Below, one piece after another: positions 31,335-44,195 of a stretch of DNA of 64,000 nucleotides (within the stretch, counting starts at the first letter, position 1; every line of letters begins with the position of its first letter). The stretch covers positions 12,319,830-12,383,829 of the forward strand of contig ML677386.1 in assembly GCA_007922305.1 (NCBI GenBank), given 5' to 3'. The position numbers were made by a program, and so were the translations under genes. The stretch is from Dermatemys mawii (taxonomy: Eukaryota; Chordata; Testudines; Dermatemydidae). Under the pieces are notes generated by a model. That model was not told the origin of the DNA, did no database searches, and saw only the letters and a program-made list of their open reading frames with translations.

Positions 31335-33320
31335 GTTGGCTTTGTTTGTATGTATAAATTGAGTGAGGGTAGATGTAGGTTTTATGAGATCAGAAAAGTA
31401 GCAAGAAAATAGTCTGCTAGACAATCAGTTCCCTTTCTCTCTTGCATGTGTATAATATATATAAACACAAATAACATATTCTGACATAGAAAGGAATCCC
31501 TTCTTGTGCACCCAATTTAAATTCAATTAGTGAATTATTAACTGGTTCACATAAATATAATCACTGGTTTTATTAAACTGTTTCTAGTCATGTTCAACAA
31601 CAAGCGATCTCCTGAATTAGAGACATTGCCCATTAGCATATATGACAGATTTGGGCTTTTTTCTCCTCAGGGAGAAGCACGTGCTTCTGTGGATGCCAGC
31701 ACTACACTGAAATGCAGACAATGCATGTCTGGTTTTGTTTTGTATATTATTTTGCTGAGAGAGAAAATATGTACAAAGCTGCTGGCAACATCTGGAAACT
31801 AATCCTTACAAAGCATTAGATAGGTCAGAAGGAAGGGAAGCCTCATATGTAGCTCGTGAATGTGTAGAATGTCTTTCAGTGTTTTTTTGTAGTCTAGTAA
31901 TTTACTTGGCCTTTTGTGTTAGCAATAATCAACAACTCTGATGTGTTGTGTGCTTTAAGGCTCATCAAGACCCAATCTCAGTAGAATAAAAGGACTGTTT
32001 TGATCATGTTTTACATAGATTATCTTCAGACCTATGCATGGGATATGTGGAGAGTGAGAATTAGTGCATTGTGGAAAAACCTAACTATTGTGTGCAGCTT
32101 GAGTACATTCGCTAAAAAATGTTGTGGGGAAATCCTGCTACTCCTTCCCGGGCTACGAAGAGCCCCAGAGGGAGTGGAACTAACTTAGTTCCACAGCGCA
32201 GGAAGCAGGTCTGGAGTTGGGGAGCTGGTGAGGAGCAGTCACACCCCGAGAGAGTGTACCAGAGAGGCTAGCTCAGGTACCAATCAAGTTTGAGGACAGG
32301 GGCATGCTGATAGCAGAGTAGGGAGTCTCTTTTTGCCCCTGTGAAATCTTCCTGTGCATGCCTGTCTCCTTGATCTTGGAAGTGAGAGAAGGATTTAGCC
32401 CTAAAAGTGATTAGCTTGTATTATGATCTGATTTCACTTTTAAAAATGTACAGAGAGCAAGAGGTATTCATGAACTAGATTGTTTTGAAATCTCCTTTGC
32501 TGTTGTGTTTCAACCTGAAAGACTCTGCAAGACTGTTACTCAACTCCACTGCATATAGGTTTTATTTGTTTTTGTTTTTTAAAAAAGGAAATGGAAAGCA
32601 AAAACCTACAGTTATGTTACAAAAAGCCCCAAAATTAGTTTTCGTACAAGTCGTTCGTAGAAAATTAGTTTTTGTACAAAACTTGTGACCAGAAGAAGCA
32701 TTAATAAAACTATGGAAATGTTAAATTCTAAAGGAAACATTGAAACCTCAAAACAAATGTAATACATTCCCCTGAAGTATTTGTGACTCAGTATTGCAGC
32801 ATTGTGCTAATATATAAGAACCTGGAAGTGAAATTGGCTAGAATACTGCAATGATGATGATGAGAAACCTAAGGTGAAAGTGAGTAGTCTATTTTCATTG
32901 TCCAACCTGAAATGAAAAGTGAATATATAGCATTAATAGTGAAAATTTAAATTTGAATGTTGTCTTTATATTCTCAATTATCTGAATTGTTTTTTCTAAT
33001 CTAAAGGGTAATTTGTTTTAAATAAATCAGCCGGAACCTGCTACCACTGAAGACTAGTGGAGTTTTTTGAAGTGATTGTTTTTATTCAATATAAACAATT
33101 TCAAGATTTGGCTCATGATTTTTAAGCCATCCATTATCTATAAAATTGCAGGTTTAAATACCTGAAAGTCAGGAAGTCAAAAATTCAAGGTCCAGAGCAA
33201 TGGCTAATTTGCCCATATTGCAGAAATGTAGAATTCTGAATAACTTTTTTTGCTTTTTTAGACTGATGTTCCTACCTATTGCACTGATGTGGAACAACTT
33301 CTATTTTCCCTTCTCTACAG
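31335..33320 (+). other. Intron 9-10
   Basis: 2.0 kb. A GC-richer patch at about 32120-32280 (CTCCTTCCCGGGCTACGAAG) may be a repeat fragment of unknown class; otherwise nothing recognised. Confidence 0.7.
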
Positions 33321-34122
33321 GTCTATAGATATTTTAGAACTGACAGAACAGGAAGAATTGCTGAAATTTCACTATCATACCCTCCGATTGTACTCAGCCG
33401 TTTGTGCTCTAGGGAACAACCGGGTGGCACATGCTATGTGCAGCCATGTGGATGAATCTCAGCTTCTCTATGGCATTGAGAATAAGTATATGCCAGGTTT
33501 GCTTCGCACAGGCTTTTATGACTTACTCATTGACATCCACCTCAACACCTATGCTACGGCCAGGTTAATGATGAATAATGAATTTATTGTTCCGATGACG
33601 GATGAAACCAAGAGCATTACTCTGTTCCCTGATGAGAACAAAAAACATGGCCTCCCTGGTATAGGACTCAGCACATCACTACGGCCTAGAATCCAGTTTT
33701 CCTCTCCCAGTTTCGTAAGCATTAGCAGCGAGTGCTATCAATTTAGCCCTGAATTTCCTTTGGATATATTAAAGGCCAAAACTATAGAGATGCTAACTGA
33801 GGCTGTTCAAGAGGGCAACCTCCATGTCAGAGACCCAGTAGGGGGTACTACAGAGTTTCTATTTGTTCCTCTCATCAAGCTTTTTTACACCCTACTAATC
33901 ATGGGAGTCTTCCATAACGGGGATCTGAAACACGTCTTACAGCTGATTGAACCCAGTGTTTTCAAGGAAGGTATGAGCCAGGAGGATGAGAGTGAAGTGC
34001 CAGAGAAGGAGCTGAGTACAGAGGAGCTAAAGCCAGGAGGAGGAGAGGAGGAAGTCAAAGGGGGGCGTGTGCTGAAGGAAGGTCTTCTTCAAATGAAACT
34101 TCCTGAACCAGTAAAATTACAG
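33321..34122 (+). CDS. RYR2: RYR2 exon 10 of window (large exon, junctional solenoid)
   Basis: About residues 1640-1907, the largest exon here at 802 bp. The acceptor is CTTCTCTACAG|GTCTAT and the donor AAATTACAG|GTAACA (phase 0). It encodes DILELTEQEELLKFHYHTLR, NKYMPGLLRTGFYDLLIDIH, DENKKHGLPGIGLSTSLRPR and LIKLFYTLLIMGVFHNGDLK, helical repeats of the solenoid. Near the end is an acid-rich, variable loop (SQEDESEVPEKELSTEELKP, GGGEEEVKGG) before LLQMKLPEPVKLQ. This loop differs most from the mammalian sequence I remember, as expected for a disordered divergent region. Confidence 0.95.
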
Positions 34123-35335
34123 GTAACAACTGAGGCAGTTTTAGTGACTGTTCGTATATTTCAGACTTCCTTCTTCCTTTCATTCAAATATTTCAAGGAA
34201 CACAGCAGTCTTGCAGCATATTTCAAGCCACACATTCTTTTTTGCAGGCACATGTGCTTTTTTGCATTGTGTTTTAAAAATATCATCGCTACTGATGATA
34301 TAATTGTGCATTATCCCCTTTATTGCCCTATGATAACAATAACCTTGGTGGACATTGAGAACTGCTTCGAACCAAATCTGACATAAATAAAACTTAATTA
34401 GGTAGGAAATATCTTCTGAATAAAAAAATTAAATGGTCATTTTACAAATTTAGAAGCAGTGACTTCTATATAATTTATTACATTTTCCCTTCAACTTTCT
34501 TTGGAGAATTGTGACTATTATTAGATAACCAAGTGCGAGCAGCTTCTAAGAACTATTTTCTTCCTGGCTGTTAAACAGTTGAGCAGTAACTGGCCGGGGA
34601 GGGGTGGCGGTGGGCAACGCTTAGGCATAAGAAGACCCAAATGGGGCATGGGAAAGGATGGGCAAAGGGCTTGTCTCCGTGGAGCTTATTCAGGAACAGC
34701 CAAGCATTTGACCAAGCCCCCCACCCCACTCCACTCCCCCCCCAAAAAACCAACCAAATAACAAAAGGCTGAACTGACACTGGCCTAGTAGCAGACATAG
34801 TCATTCTGCCTCTGCATGCCCAGAAATTGTAGGAGTCATTTTGTCAGGTTAGGCAGAATGCCTTCCGTTGTTGCCCTGAAGCAGTGTGACTGTCCAATGC
34901 CCCTTTCCATAAACTATCTTAAATGGCACAATGTAGTTTCTAGGATGAAATTCACCCCTGAGCAGAGACACAACACAAGGCCTAGGTACCACTTAAATCC
35001 CTGGAAGCCATCAAATTAGATAAATCGGGATACAAGCATGCAAAGGCATTGCTCTGAGTGACCTCACCTTTAATGAATAAGAGATGGATGTGATTATTTT
35101 ATAAAGAAAGATAAAGGAATTATAAGTATAGCCTTGCTCTTGTAAGTAATAACTCAAGCGGGGCAAATAGTTGAAGGGTGTAAACATTGAGGAAGCATGC
35201 TACAGGAAATATAACAAAAGGAAATGGAATTAAATGAATAAAAGGAACATATAAGCTCAGCATAAGAAAAAACTTTACCAGAGAAATTGGTTGACTCTTG
35301 AGTGGCCTCCCAAGGGAAATACAAACACCAGTGTT

Positions 35336-35642
35336 ATGAACTGGCCAGCCAACCACACACCTCATTTGGAACCAGAAGTACACAATCAGGCAGCAGCAGA
35401 GACAAACAACAGCAACAAAAGTAGATACGGTACAGTACAGTGTTAAATGTAAACTACTGAAAAAAAGGAGGGGGAAGCAGCATTTTTCTTCTGCATAATA
35501 AAGTTTCAAAGTTGTATTAAGTCAGTGTTCAGATGTAAACTTCTGAAAGACCAACCATAAAGTTTTGTGCAGAGTTATGAACATTGCAGAGTTATAAACA
35601 ACTTCCATTCTGAAGGTGTTTGTAACTCTGAGGTTTACTGTA
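35336..35642. mobile_element. Non-autonomous DNA-transposon-like repeat
   Basis: Contains AACCACACACCTCATTTGGA, CAATCAGGCAGCAGCAGAGA, AAGCAGCATTTTTCTTCTGC and ends GTAACTCTGAGGTTTACTGTA. I recall this as a common turtle repeat with a CAGTA(G/A)ACCTCAGAGTTA terminus. The other end is not clearly seen, so borders and class (Tigger/mariner-like?) are tentative. Confidence 0.55.
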
Positions 35643-36217
35643 ATGGAGATATTTAAAAAAAGAGTTTAAAAGTAGAATTGACAACTCCCTAGAAAAATAT
35701 TGCAAGTATAATCCTCTAGTGTCATGGGATGCATGAGGTGATAAAATGAATCTTTACTATCACAATTGCTTGTGAATCTGTGTTAAAGTGTGTTCACTTC
35801 TTTCTCTAAATCTGCTGTACTGTCAGCAAAAAATGTTACATAAAGACAGCAGAATTTTCAAGTTTTTGTATGATCTCTCACTTGCGCATGCACACACATT
35901 CTCCCAATACAAAAAAACTAGAGAATGCAGATGAAACATTTAACCAAATACAAAAAACCAGAAATGTATCTGAATGCAAGTTGCACTCTTTCATTTGAGC
36001 TGTGCTGTGGTTATTAGTTGGGCCTAACGGGGATCTTTACTGGTAGTAAACGGTTGAGTTAAACTGCTAATAAAATGATGGTATTATTAGCCATCAGCCT
36101 AGCAACAACTGTGTTATCTGGTCAGAATTAACTTCTAAAAGAGACTGATTTAATTAGGGCATTCTGCAGCTTCCAGGTACAAATGCAAAAGAGAACCCAC
36201 TGGAAATAGAGGTTAAA

Positions 36218-36315
36218 GCATGGGCCCAGATAGCCATATAGTGCACGGCAGGCCAGTGCATTGTAAATTCACACCTCAGCTTGCTGTGTGCTGAATTGCT
36301 GTATAGACAAGGTCT
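36218..36315. repeat. MITE-like fragment sharing sequence with 52476-52685
   Basis: Holds CACACCTCAGCTTGCTG, the reverse complement of AGCAAGCTGAGGTGTG at 52490-52505, and ends TGTATAGACAAGG. A short copy in the opposite orientation. Confidence 0.55.
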
Positions 36316-36589
36316 AAATCTATATTATTATCTTTTTACTCTAGCACAATTCCCATGTCCTGGAATATGTTTGAGGCAGATAGATCTCCTGCAGATGGCA
36401 ATTTATAAGCCTTAATACTAACTCAGGCATGACTGTATTGCAGATTACTGTCAGTTCATCTGATAACAAGTTCTGCCTCATAACTTGGAGTCTACCGTAC
36501 CCACACTCAGTTATATGTTAACAGAATATGTAGAGAATATTTTAGAAGTTTATCTACTTTTTGTTGCCCGTTTTCTGCTGTTTTCTCAG

Positions 36590-36790
36590 ATGTGTTACCT
36601 ACTTCAGTACCTCTGTGACTGTCAGATTCGTCACCGGATAGAAGCCATTGTCGCATTTTCTGATGATTTTGTGGCTAAGCTTCAAGAGAATCAGCGATTC
36701 CGATATAATGAAGTTATGCAGGCCTTAAACATGTCTGCCGCACTGACAGCCAGGAAAACCAAAGAGTTTCGGTCTCCACCTCAAGAGCAG
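36590..36790 (+). CDS. RYR2: RYR2 exon 11 of window
   Basis: About residues 1908-1974. The acceptor is CTGTTTTCTCAG|ATGTGT and the donor AAGAGCAG|GTACCA. Its 67 codons read MCYLLQYLCDCQIRHRIEAI, VAFSDDFVAKLQENQRFRYN and EVMQALNMSAALTARKTKEF, a well-conserved helical part of the solenoid. Confidence 0.95.
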
Positions 36791-37036
36791 GTACCACTTA
36801 AAATGGACAGTTATTCTTTTTCCAGACTGTGAGCATGGCAGAGAAGCCAAAGCAGGGCTCTAGGATCACAGCCCAGTCAGAGTGCTGTGTCCTAACATTC
36901 AAATTTTAATTTGCTTCTCACCTGTCTCTATGCTGGTAAATCAAGTATTTAAACTTACATGATGTACAACATTCAGTGCAGTCAAGGATAGGTCATGTTT
37001 AATATTGTATCAGTCAGCTGGTTGTGGTTAGCCCTA

Positions 37037-37180
37037 AGGTCCACACTAGGGATAATCATTACATGATATAACAGGATGTGATGTTAAACTTGATAGTCTT
37101 TATCTACACTGAGTAATATGTTTATTAATATGCATTAGCTAACATTATCTAGTGCTGTATAATATCCCAGTGTAGACAAG
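37037..37180. mobile_element. MITE with short inverted ends
   Basis: The left end AGGTCCACACTAGGG and the right end CCCAGTGTAGACAAG form imperfect terminal inverted repeats around an AT-rich core. About 144 bp. Confidence 0.6.
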
Positions 37181-37284
37181 CTTTTAGAGCCTTGCCATGC
37201 TCTTACGTCTGTGTATACAATGACATTATAGGAAAGTAGACAGTTCTCAAATGAGTTTCTGCAGTAATAATAAAAGTTAGCATA

Positions 37285-37470
37285 GACATACATTTCTGGA
37301 TTTCAGAATGCTTTACAAACATTCATTAATTAAACCTTACAACACCCTTTTAAATCTATTTTAAACATAGATAAATGGATATTTAGAGAGATTAAGTGAT
37401 TTGACCAAGGTGACATAGCTAATAAGTGGCAGAGTTGGAAATAGAACCCAGAATCTTTTCTCTTATCTTT
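37285..37470 (-). mobile_element. MIR-type SINE, antisense
   Basis: Reads GAATGCTTTACAAACATTCA, GAGATTAAGTGATTTGACCA, AGGTGACATAGCTAATAAGT and GGAAATAGAACCCAGAATC, the antisense MIR order. Confidence 0.68.
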
Positions 37471-37843
37471 TGCTCTAGCCACCAGTTCACACTGATGCTT
37501 ATTTATTTCCTTTTTTACCTACCCTACTTAAATGTCTGATGTTTTTTCCCTTTCAGAAACCATAGTTCTTCTGGTATTTGTGTATTTCAGTTTACCTAAA
37601 TAATTTCTATAATTGAAAAAATGTTTTAAAAAATATCTGACATATATTTGGAGATAATGAGCAAAAAGGAATGTAGTATTTGCATATTAACTGTAAACCT
37701 AGTGGATACTTTATTGGTCTTCTAAGTACATGTTTGGATTCCAGGCATCCTTGGCTTTACGTATTCCCTTCTAGCCTACTGCATAGTGTTCAAAAAGATG
37801 TCCCCAGAGCTTTAAACTTTCTTTTGTATTCTTTTTTTTAAAG

Positions 37844-37949
37844 ATTAACATGCTTCTGAATTTTAAGGATGATAAAAGTGATTGTCCTTGCTCCGAAGAA
37901 ATTAGAGATCAACTCTTGGAGTTCCATGAGGACTTAATGACACATTGTG
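37844..37949 (+). CDS. RYR2: RYR2 exon 12 of window
   Basis: About residues 1975-2010. The acceptor is TTTTTTTAAAG|ATTAAC and the donor CATTGTG|GTAAAC (phase 1). It encodes [20 protein letters not shown] and [15 protein letters not shown]. The KSDCPCSEE text supports RYR2 over its paralogues. Confidence 0.94.
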
Positions 37950-40174
37950 GTAAACCCAGTTTTTTAATGTTCTTGTCTCACAGATTCAATAACTTTAGCA
38001 AAACCAAGCTACCCATTAAATTATGTCAGCAACAGGTAGCTAGATAATACACAAGGGGGCGTGGATTCCTCAGTCTATAATACAAGTGCACTCTCTCATC
38101 TGATCAGGGTACAAGAAACATGTTGCATTTTATTCGACAAGAAGGAATTTCATTCCTCCCATACAAGCTCCAAATAAATGGAACTTGTGTGGTACTCCTC
38201 AGAGGTTAGTGAATAAAATCTAGCTCCCGTGGGTAGTGGGAAGCTCTATAGCTCTTCAGTAATATTCTGGGACTAGAGTAGCAGCTGCTGCTCCTCTTTT
38301 TCCCCAGTGCCATAGGTAAACTGCTCCCATTCACCGATAGGTGAATTTCACTCTATCAAAATAACGATGGTCCTATTAACCACAATAAAATGACTGATGG
38401 ACTTCAGCTGTTCTAGTTCTCCAAACACAAATGGGAGGGCAAGATAGTTCACTTACTAAAATTTTGAGGCTTAGGGTTCTGTTGAAGACAAACAGGAAAA
38501 ATGGTGCTTCAGCTCAGTCCAAATATTTTTGTTACAATAATTATGCGATGCAACAGTGTCTCTGATGTCAAAATGTTGAACATAAAGTAAATGCAAAGAA
38601 ACCAAAACAAAATATTTTTCAAATATTAAACACACATCAGTGGACACAGCAGATCCTGGTAAGAAGTTCCTTTTGTTTAAATTTTGCTTCAGTCTCCTAG
38701 AAACAGAGAAGTCAAAGCTGTGGATAATCACCATCTCTTCCTCTGTAAATCACCAGCAGAAGTCAATAAGAAGAGGGATTATAAGAGGGCAGAGTACATG
38801 GATTTGTGTAGTCAAAAGGAAACAGAGAAGATGCAACTCTAGGTAGCTGATGACTGGCTAATGATAACCGTCAACCAGTCATAATATGGGGATTCATATG
38901 TTGTGTATTAGTTCAGAAATAATCATTTTGATATTCTGCAAATCAGACATATGGAACTGGCATTTTTGCCACAATAACTATAGAGTGTTTCTGTACTCTA
39001 ACTGGATTAGAAAATTCAGTTACATTATTGTTAGCAGTTCAAAGCAGTTTCCACCAGTCAGATTGCAATTTCCATAAAGCCAGTTTATAATTCAGTGTAA
39101 AATATGTGATTATCGATGACTAGGGATCCATGTCTGTCCTTGATTTCCACAACCTCTGTGACTTCTGCAGCAGCCAGTGTGGCTGACCCCAGGGCTGCCC
39201 AAGCAGCTAAGAGTGTCAGGGGTGTTTATAGTACAAGTCATGGACAGGTGACTTTTACTAAAAAATACCCATGACTTAATTGTAGTCGTATCAATGACCT
39301 ATGCATTAACATTTTCCTTGGAGTGAAATGTAATAAAACAGCCTGTAAAGGAACTAGATCATATCCCACATAAGGAGTAGTGTTAAAAAAGGGAAATAGA
39401 TTTTAAAAGCAACCCAACTTCTTTATTAAAAATACTAAAGGAAAAAGTATGATCTAATGTGAGGTAGAATCATGCCATAAAAGTAGCCATCATATTTTTA
39501 AAAAGTTAAATAATTCTGAATTTGAAAAAAATACTAAATGGCATTTTTACTTTGAACTCTCATAATCATGACACTTTAATATTAGTTATCAGCTTAGACT
39601 AAACCCTTAGGTTTCAATTACATTATTTTAGATGAAACAGTATAAATGAAAAACAAATCTTGCATCAAATCAACATTTTATACATTTTCACATTTTGTTT
39701 TTCCATATAGCTGCCTATCACATGTACCATGATATAATGAATGGAGTTACTTGCTCATACCCGCTCATTGAAAAATGAATTGACAGCCATGCCAATACTC
39801 TCACTTCTATAATGCCTTTCCACTGAGGATCTCAAAATACTTTACAAACCGCAGTCAAGTGTCACAAAATCCCATGGGATGCAGGTTTTATCCCATTTTG
39901 CAGATGGAGAAACTAAGGCGCGCACAGGTTAAGAGACTGACCCACTGTCACACACTGAATAAATGACAGCAGCAGATAGGATTCCCAGTCCTCTACTCTA
40001 TCCTTTAAACAGATAACACTTTTGAAGCAGTACTTTGTATTTATTTGTTTGTAGTACACTTAGCTAACAGAGCAGAACAAAATCAGTTTGGTTATATTTT
40101 CACATTTGGACACTGAGCACAGCTGTCATCTGTTTAATTGTATTTTTGTAACCATTTAATATTGTTGCTTTCAG
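37950..40174 (+). other. Intron 12-13
   Basis: 2.2 kb; one MIR remnant (about 39795-40005), otherwise nothing recognised. Confidence 0.78.
39795..40005 (-). mobile_element. MIR-type SINE, antisense
   Basis: Reads GAGGATCTCAAAATACTTTA, TTATCCCATTTTGCAGATGG, AGAAACTAAGGCGCGCACAG and GATTCCCAGTCCTCT, the usual order of the antisense element. Confidence 0.7.
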
Positions 40175-40318
40175 GAATTGAATTAGATGAAGATGGAGCT
40201 CTGGATGGAAACAGTGATTTAACCATTAGAGGTCGCCTGATGTACCTAGTAGAAAAAGTCACATATTTAAAGAAAAAACAAAATGAGAAACCAGTTGATA
40301 ATGATGCTAAGAAACCCT
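40175..40318 (+). CDS. RYR2: RYR2 exon 13 of window
   Basis: About residues 2010-2058. The acceptor is TGCTTTCAG|GAATTG and the donor AAACCCT|GTAAGT (phase 1). It encodes IELDEDGALDGNSDLTIRGR, LMYLVEKVTYLKKKQNEKPV and DNDAKKP, a charged loop before the RIH domain. Reading past the donor gives an immediate in-frame TAA, so the splice site is well defined. Confidence 0.94.
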
Positions 40319-41047
40319 GTAAGTAAAATTAAATTTAAGTCCAATGTAGTCCTGCTTTGAAATGGCAGGGGATGGAAAGTTCTGGCAGCTCCATATATGT
40401 TATGTGTCAGAGGAAGTTAGATTTTAAGGGAAGCTTCTGTGTGTACCTTTAAGCTTATGGCTCTGATTCAAAGCAGGCTTTACTGAAGTTTTCTGAGTGT
40501 ACAATACTGTTTTTTCAATGGAGTCTTTACTTCAAGCCAAGTATTGTCTGAAATGTCAGCCAAAACACTTATTTTTTTAAAAATAAGATATGTATCACTG
40601 TCCTAAATTAATAATCCAATACACAACAGCTGACAATGGTGATACTACACCATATAGATAATAATAAAAAAGTAACAAAAACTCTTGCTTTCAAAACTCA
40701 TGGAAAAAGTGTCTGGAAATGGAGCTGGCCGCTTCTGTACAGTCACTCTCCAGTGAGGATACAGAATATCTTTGTGCTCTTTTACACTGGCATATGTGGA
40801 AGTGATATCTATAATTTTAAAACTAGCTTCTTGCAATAAAATATTACTACTTGTTTTCCTATAATGGTGTATTTTTTTGCTTGACATAATGTATTACATT
40901 GTACCTCAGCCTGTTAAGAAAACAAGAATAGTTTTTTTCTAGATTGTGCTAATTTTAATATACTGCATAAAGCATTAAAAGAGACTGCTAGTAGAAACAT
41001 GAGATTAATTCTGTTTTATTTCATTTTTCACTTTTTTTTTTTTTTAG
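40319..41047 (+). other. Intron 13-14
   Basis: 0.73 kb, AT-rich; nothing recognised. The 3' end has a long T tract before the acceptor. Confidence 0.82.
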
Positions 41048-41321
41048 CCACTCTTCAGCAATTGATTTCAGAGACCATGGTACGCTGGGCTCAGGAGTCA
41101 GTAATAGAGGATCCAGAGTTAGTGAGGGCCATGTTTGTATTGCTGCATCGCCAGTATGATGGTGTCGGTGGTCTGGTTCGAAGCTTACCAAAGACCTACA
41201 CCATAAATGGTGTATCCGTGGAAGATACAATCAACCTCTTGGCATCTCTGGGCCAGATCCGTTCCTTGCTCAGCGTCAGAATGGGCAAAGAGGAAGAGAA
41301 GCTTATGATTCGTGGATTAGG
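41048..41321 (+). CDS. RYR2: RYR2 exon 14 of window (RIH domain, first part)
   Basis: About residues 2058-2149. The acceptor is TTTTTTTTAG|CCACTC and the donor GATTAGG|GTAAAT (phase 2). It encodes [60 protein letters not shown] and [20 protein letters not shown], the start of the RyR/IP3R homology (RIH) domain found in both calcium-release channel families. Confidence 0.95.
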
Positions 41322-44094
41322 GTAAATCATTGGAGTACAATAACATTTGATTGACAGATCTCTTACTTTCCAATTATTTGTCTCATTGCTATCATTTAGA
41401 TTAAGCATATTGTTTGACTCTAAATATGTCTGTGGTTTAAGGAGGCTAAAAAGGAAGTTTGGGATTGAGCTAGAGAGGAACTTGAGTAGTTCTAAGATCT
41501 AGGCTTTGAAGCATTGTTAATAAAGATGTCTTTGAATAGTAGTAAACTGCACTATATAAGGTCTTATCTTTCTGGATAATTCATAGAGAGGAGAAGCAAA
41601 AGTGAAGAACATTACAGTCCTACTGTAATATATCAGTTCTACTTGAAACACTATAACTTTACTTTAAAGGATTCAATCAGGATCAACATTTAGACCTTTC
41701 TATAAATTGAACAGAAAGAGGCTGCATATCCATATAAATAGCCCAGCCATCAGTGAAGATCATCCTGGGACTTCCAACAGCAAAAGCCAGAGGTTTCATC
41801 CACTTGAGTTTAAGGAGAAAACACTTATTTGTGAGACGTTAATGGGCTTTGTAGTTGTTGGAATCAGCTACCCCAGAAGAGTCATGATTGCACTCAGACT
41901 AGTTTATTCCATAAATCTTCTAACTGCCCACACAAATTTATGTTTCTGAATTCATTAAAAGGGAAACGTTGGATTTTCCACTTCAGTTTTTTTTCGTTGC
42001 TTGAGGCAGTGTGTTTTCTCCTCTTGAAGCAGAATAGCTCTGAATGCTATGTCATGGCCATTAGTTGGGTAGGAGAACAAGAAAGAAGTTTTTACCCAGT
42101 CTTAATCCCCACAATGATTCCTCTGCCAGTTCCATAGCTTCCCCACTATTAGACCTTGCACCTGACAGAGCACACCTAGCATGCACATCCAGAACTAGCT
42201 CCTTTTTATGTCCTCCTCATGTTAACTATGGACCCAGAGCATTTTCAGTCCTGATTAAATAACCCCAACTTTATGTATGAAGTTGCACATTGTTTTGACA
42301 CATCAGGAACATTTTAGTTCCTCAGAAATGCCTTGGTGGTAACTATTGAAATATATTTGACTTTTCAGTAGCAATTACACTCTGTACACATCTCTTAACT
42401 CTGATTCTGCATGATGAATTGAGCATGCTCTATACCTCACAGGAAGTGCTAGTCAGCTTGCCTGTTACCTTTTCTTTTTATGTGGCTTCAAGCATTATAT
42501 ATTTGGTGGCATTATTTTATTACAATCTACTTTTATGAGCAGCAGTAAGATTCCCTCCAGAGTATAACAGTCAGGAGAGAAGTATGGTCAAAAGCGATTT
42601 TAAATTAATGAGATAGCATCTGTCTACTTGAATTAGAATTTCCCTACATTTTCTTCCACTGAAATTTGTAATTCTGTGTAGATCTAATTATACTTCCATT
42701 TCATTATTCATAATTAAATCATTTAACCCTCATAATATAGTTGATAATTCAAATAATTAAAATGGTACTAATTAAGCCACTAAAACTCTGACCTTTTCCC
42801 TATAGGTATATGATTAATAATCATAGGTAGTCCTCAGATCTAGTCCCCTCTGCCATAAGAGAAAAATGTGTCATAGATCCAGGAATGCTTCTCAGGTCCA
42901 GGCGCTGGAACTTCTAGGTATCATAAAAGTCACAGATTCAGGCCCCTTTCTGCTCCAAGAAGATCTCCAGATCCAAGAAAGGTTGAAACTGGGGGATGCC
43001 TCAACTCATTGTCAGTGATCATTTTTGCCCCCTTTACCCTGGCTGTTCTCCTGTATCCATATGTTGTCCTGGTTCTAGAACAAGACCTCGTGGAGGCCGC
43101 ATTCCATGCTCTATATTTATTTGTGAAAGTCTGATACTTTGCCCATCATCTTCTGGTACGAGCAGGCCATGATCTCCTCTGACTCTTCCTCCTGCCTTTG
43201 TTTGAGGAGTCTCCTATGAGGTCTTATAGGGCTGCCCTTGGTGATCCCACCTCAAATAAAATCAGCTCAGTTCTGAACTCTTACCTTTTTGAAATGTGGT
43301 GTCTGACTTCTCTCACCCTCTTCAAAAAAGTTCTATCCTAGTACAAGTTTAAGCCCACAACATGTTTGAGGATTAGTATAATTTTACCAAAATTTAGAAT
43401 ATACATTTTCAAATTGCCCTAAATGTTTTTTCTATGTATCATATTAAACCCACACACTGCTAAGATAGCCTTTAAGTGATCTATTTGCATGGCAACGAGT
43501 TCAAAGTATGCTGTCTTAACAGTTCAAGAGGTAATTGTATGGCCATGTACATAGGACCTCTGTGGGATTGATAGATGGCTAGTCTTTAACTAAATTATGT
43601 AGTTAAAACCAGAGATTACAGTTTAATTGGTTCATAAAGTCAAATACTTGCAGAGGGCATAATAGCTGCTCACTGAAAAGAAAGCAATGTATCAATTATT
43701 GTATGTGCAGTGACCAAGAACATTCTATCTCAAACAGGAGGCAGATATATCATAGTTAGCTAGATGTTTAAAAGGAATAAGGAAAACAATTCCCATTCTC
43801 ATTATTTTCCACCAATAAAGATACAAATATGTTGCCTCTAGCCATTCCTGCGTCCAGGGAGTACAGCGAGCAGTAAAATAGCTTTTGACCATGTGAGAGT
43901 TCAGACCAAGATATTTGGCTTAATGAAAGAGCCAATGATTTTTAATCTTTGCTCAAGCCTCACTTTCATTCTCATAAGTGTGTCAAGTCTCATGAGGGAT
44001 GCAGTGTCAACTATCCTCTCTTCCAGTGGATAAATGGGAGCATTGGCCATTCACATTTAAAGGCACAATTTTCTTTTTTTATCATAATAGAGCG

Positions 44095-44195
44095 ATAGAG
44101 TGGGTGAGTTAATACCTTTTATTAAATCAACTTCATTGGTGAAAGGGACAAGCTACAGAGAGCTCTTCCGGTCTTTTTCATCACAATGTTATTTC
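44095..44195 (+). repeat. PLE-tail-like dispersed repeat
   Basis: GTGGGTGAGTTAATACCTTT, TATTAAATCAACTTCATTGG, TGAAAGGGACAAGCTACAGA and GAGCTCTTCCGGTC. The family is related in layout to PLE tails; the class is not certain. A decayed copy lies at 4711-4763 in reverse. Confidence 0.5.

Larger units (their letters stand above)
34123..36589 (+). other. Intron 10-11
   Basis: 2.5 kb. It holds a DNA-transposon-like repeat (about 35336-35642), a short TIR-like repeat (36218-36315) and a C-rich patch at about 34720-34750. Confidence 0.78.
36791..37843 (+). other. Intron 11-12
   Basis: 1.05 kb with a MITE (about 37037-37180) and a MIR remnant (37285-37470). Confidence 0.8.

Noticed and set aside
35120..35509. 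129-codon open frame on the minus strand, hydrophobic
   Set aside because: It runs through a known-looking dispersed repeat and has no family match; probably chance.
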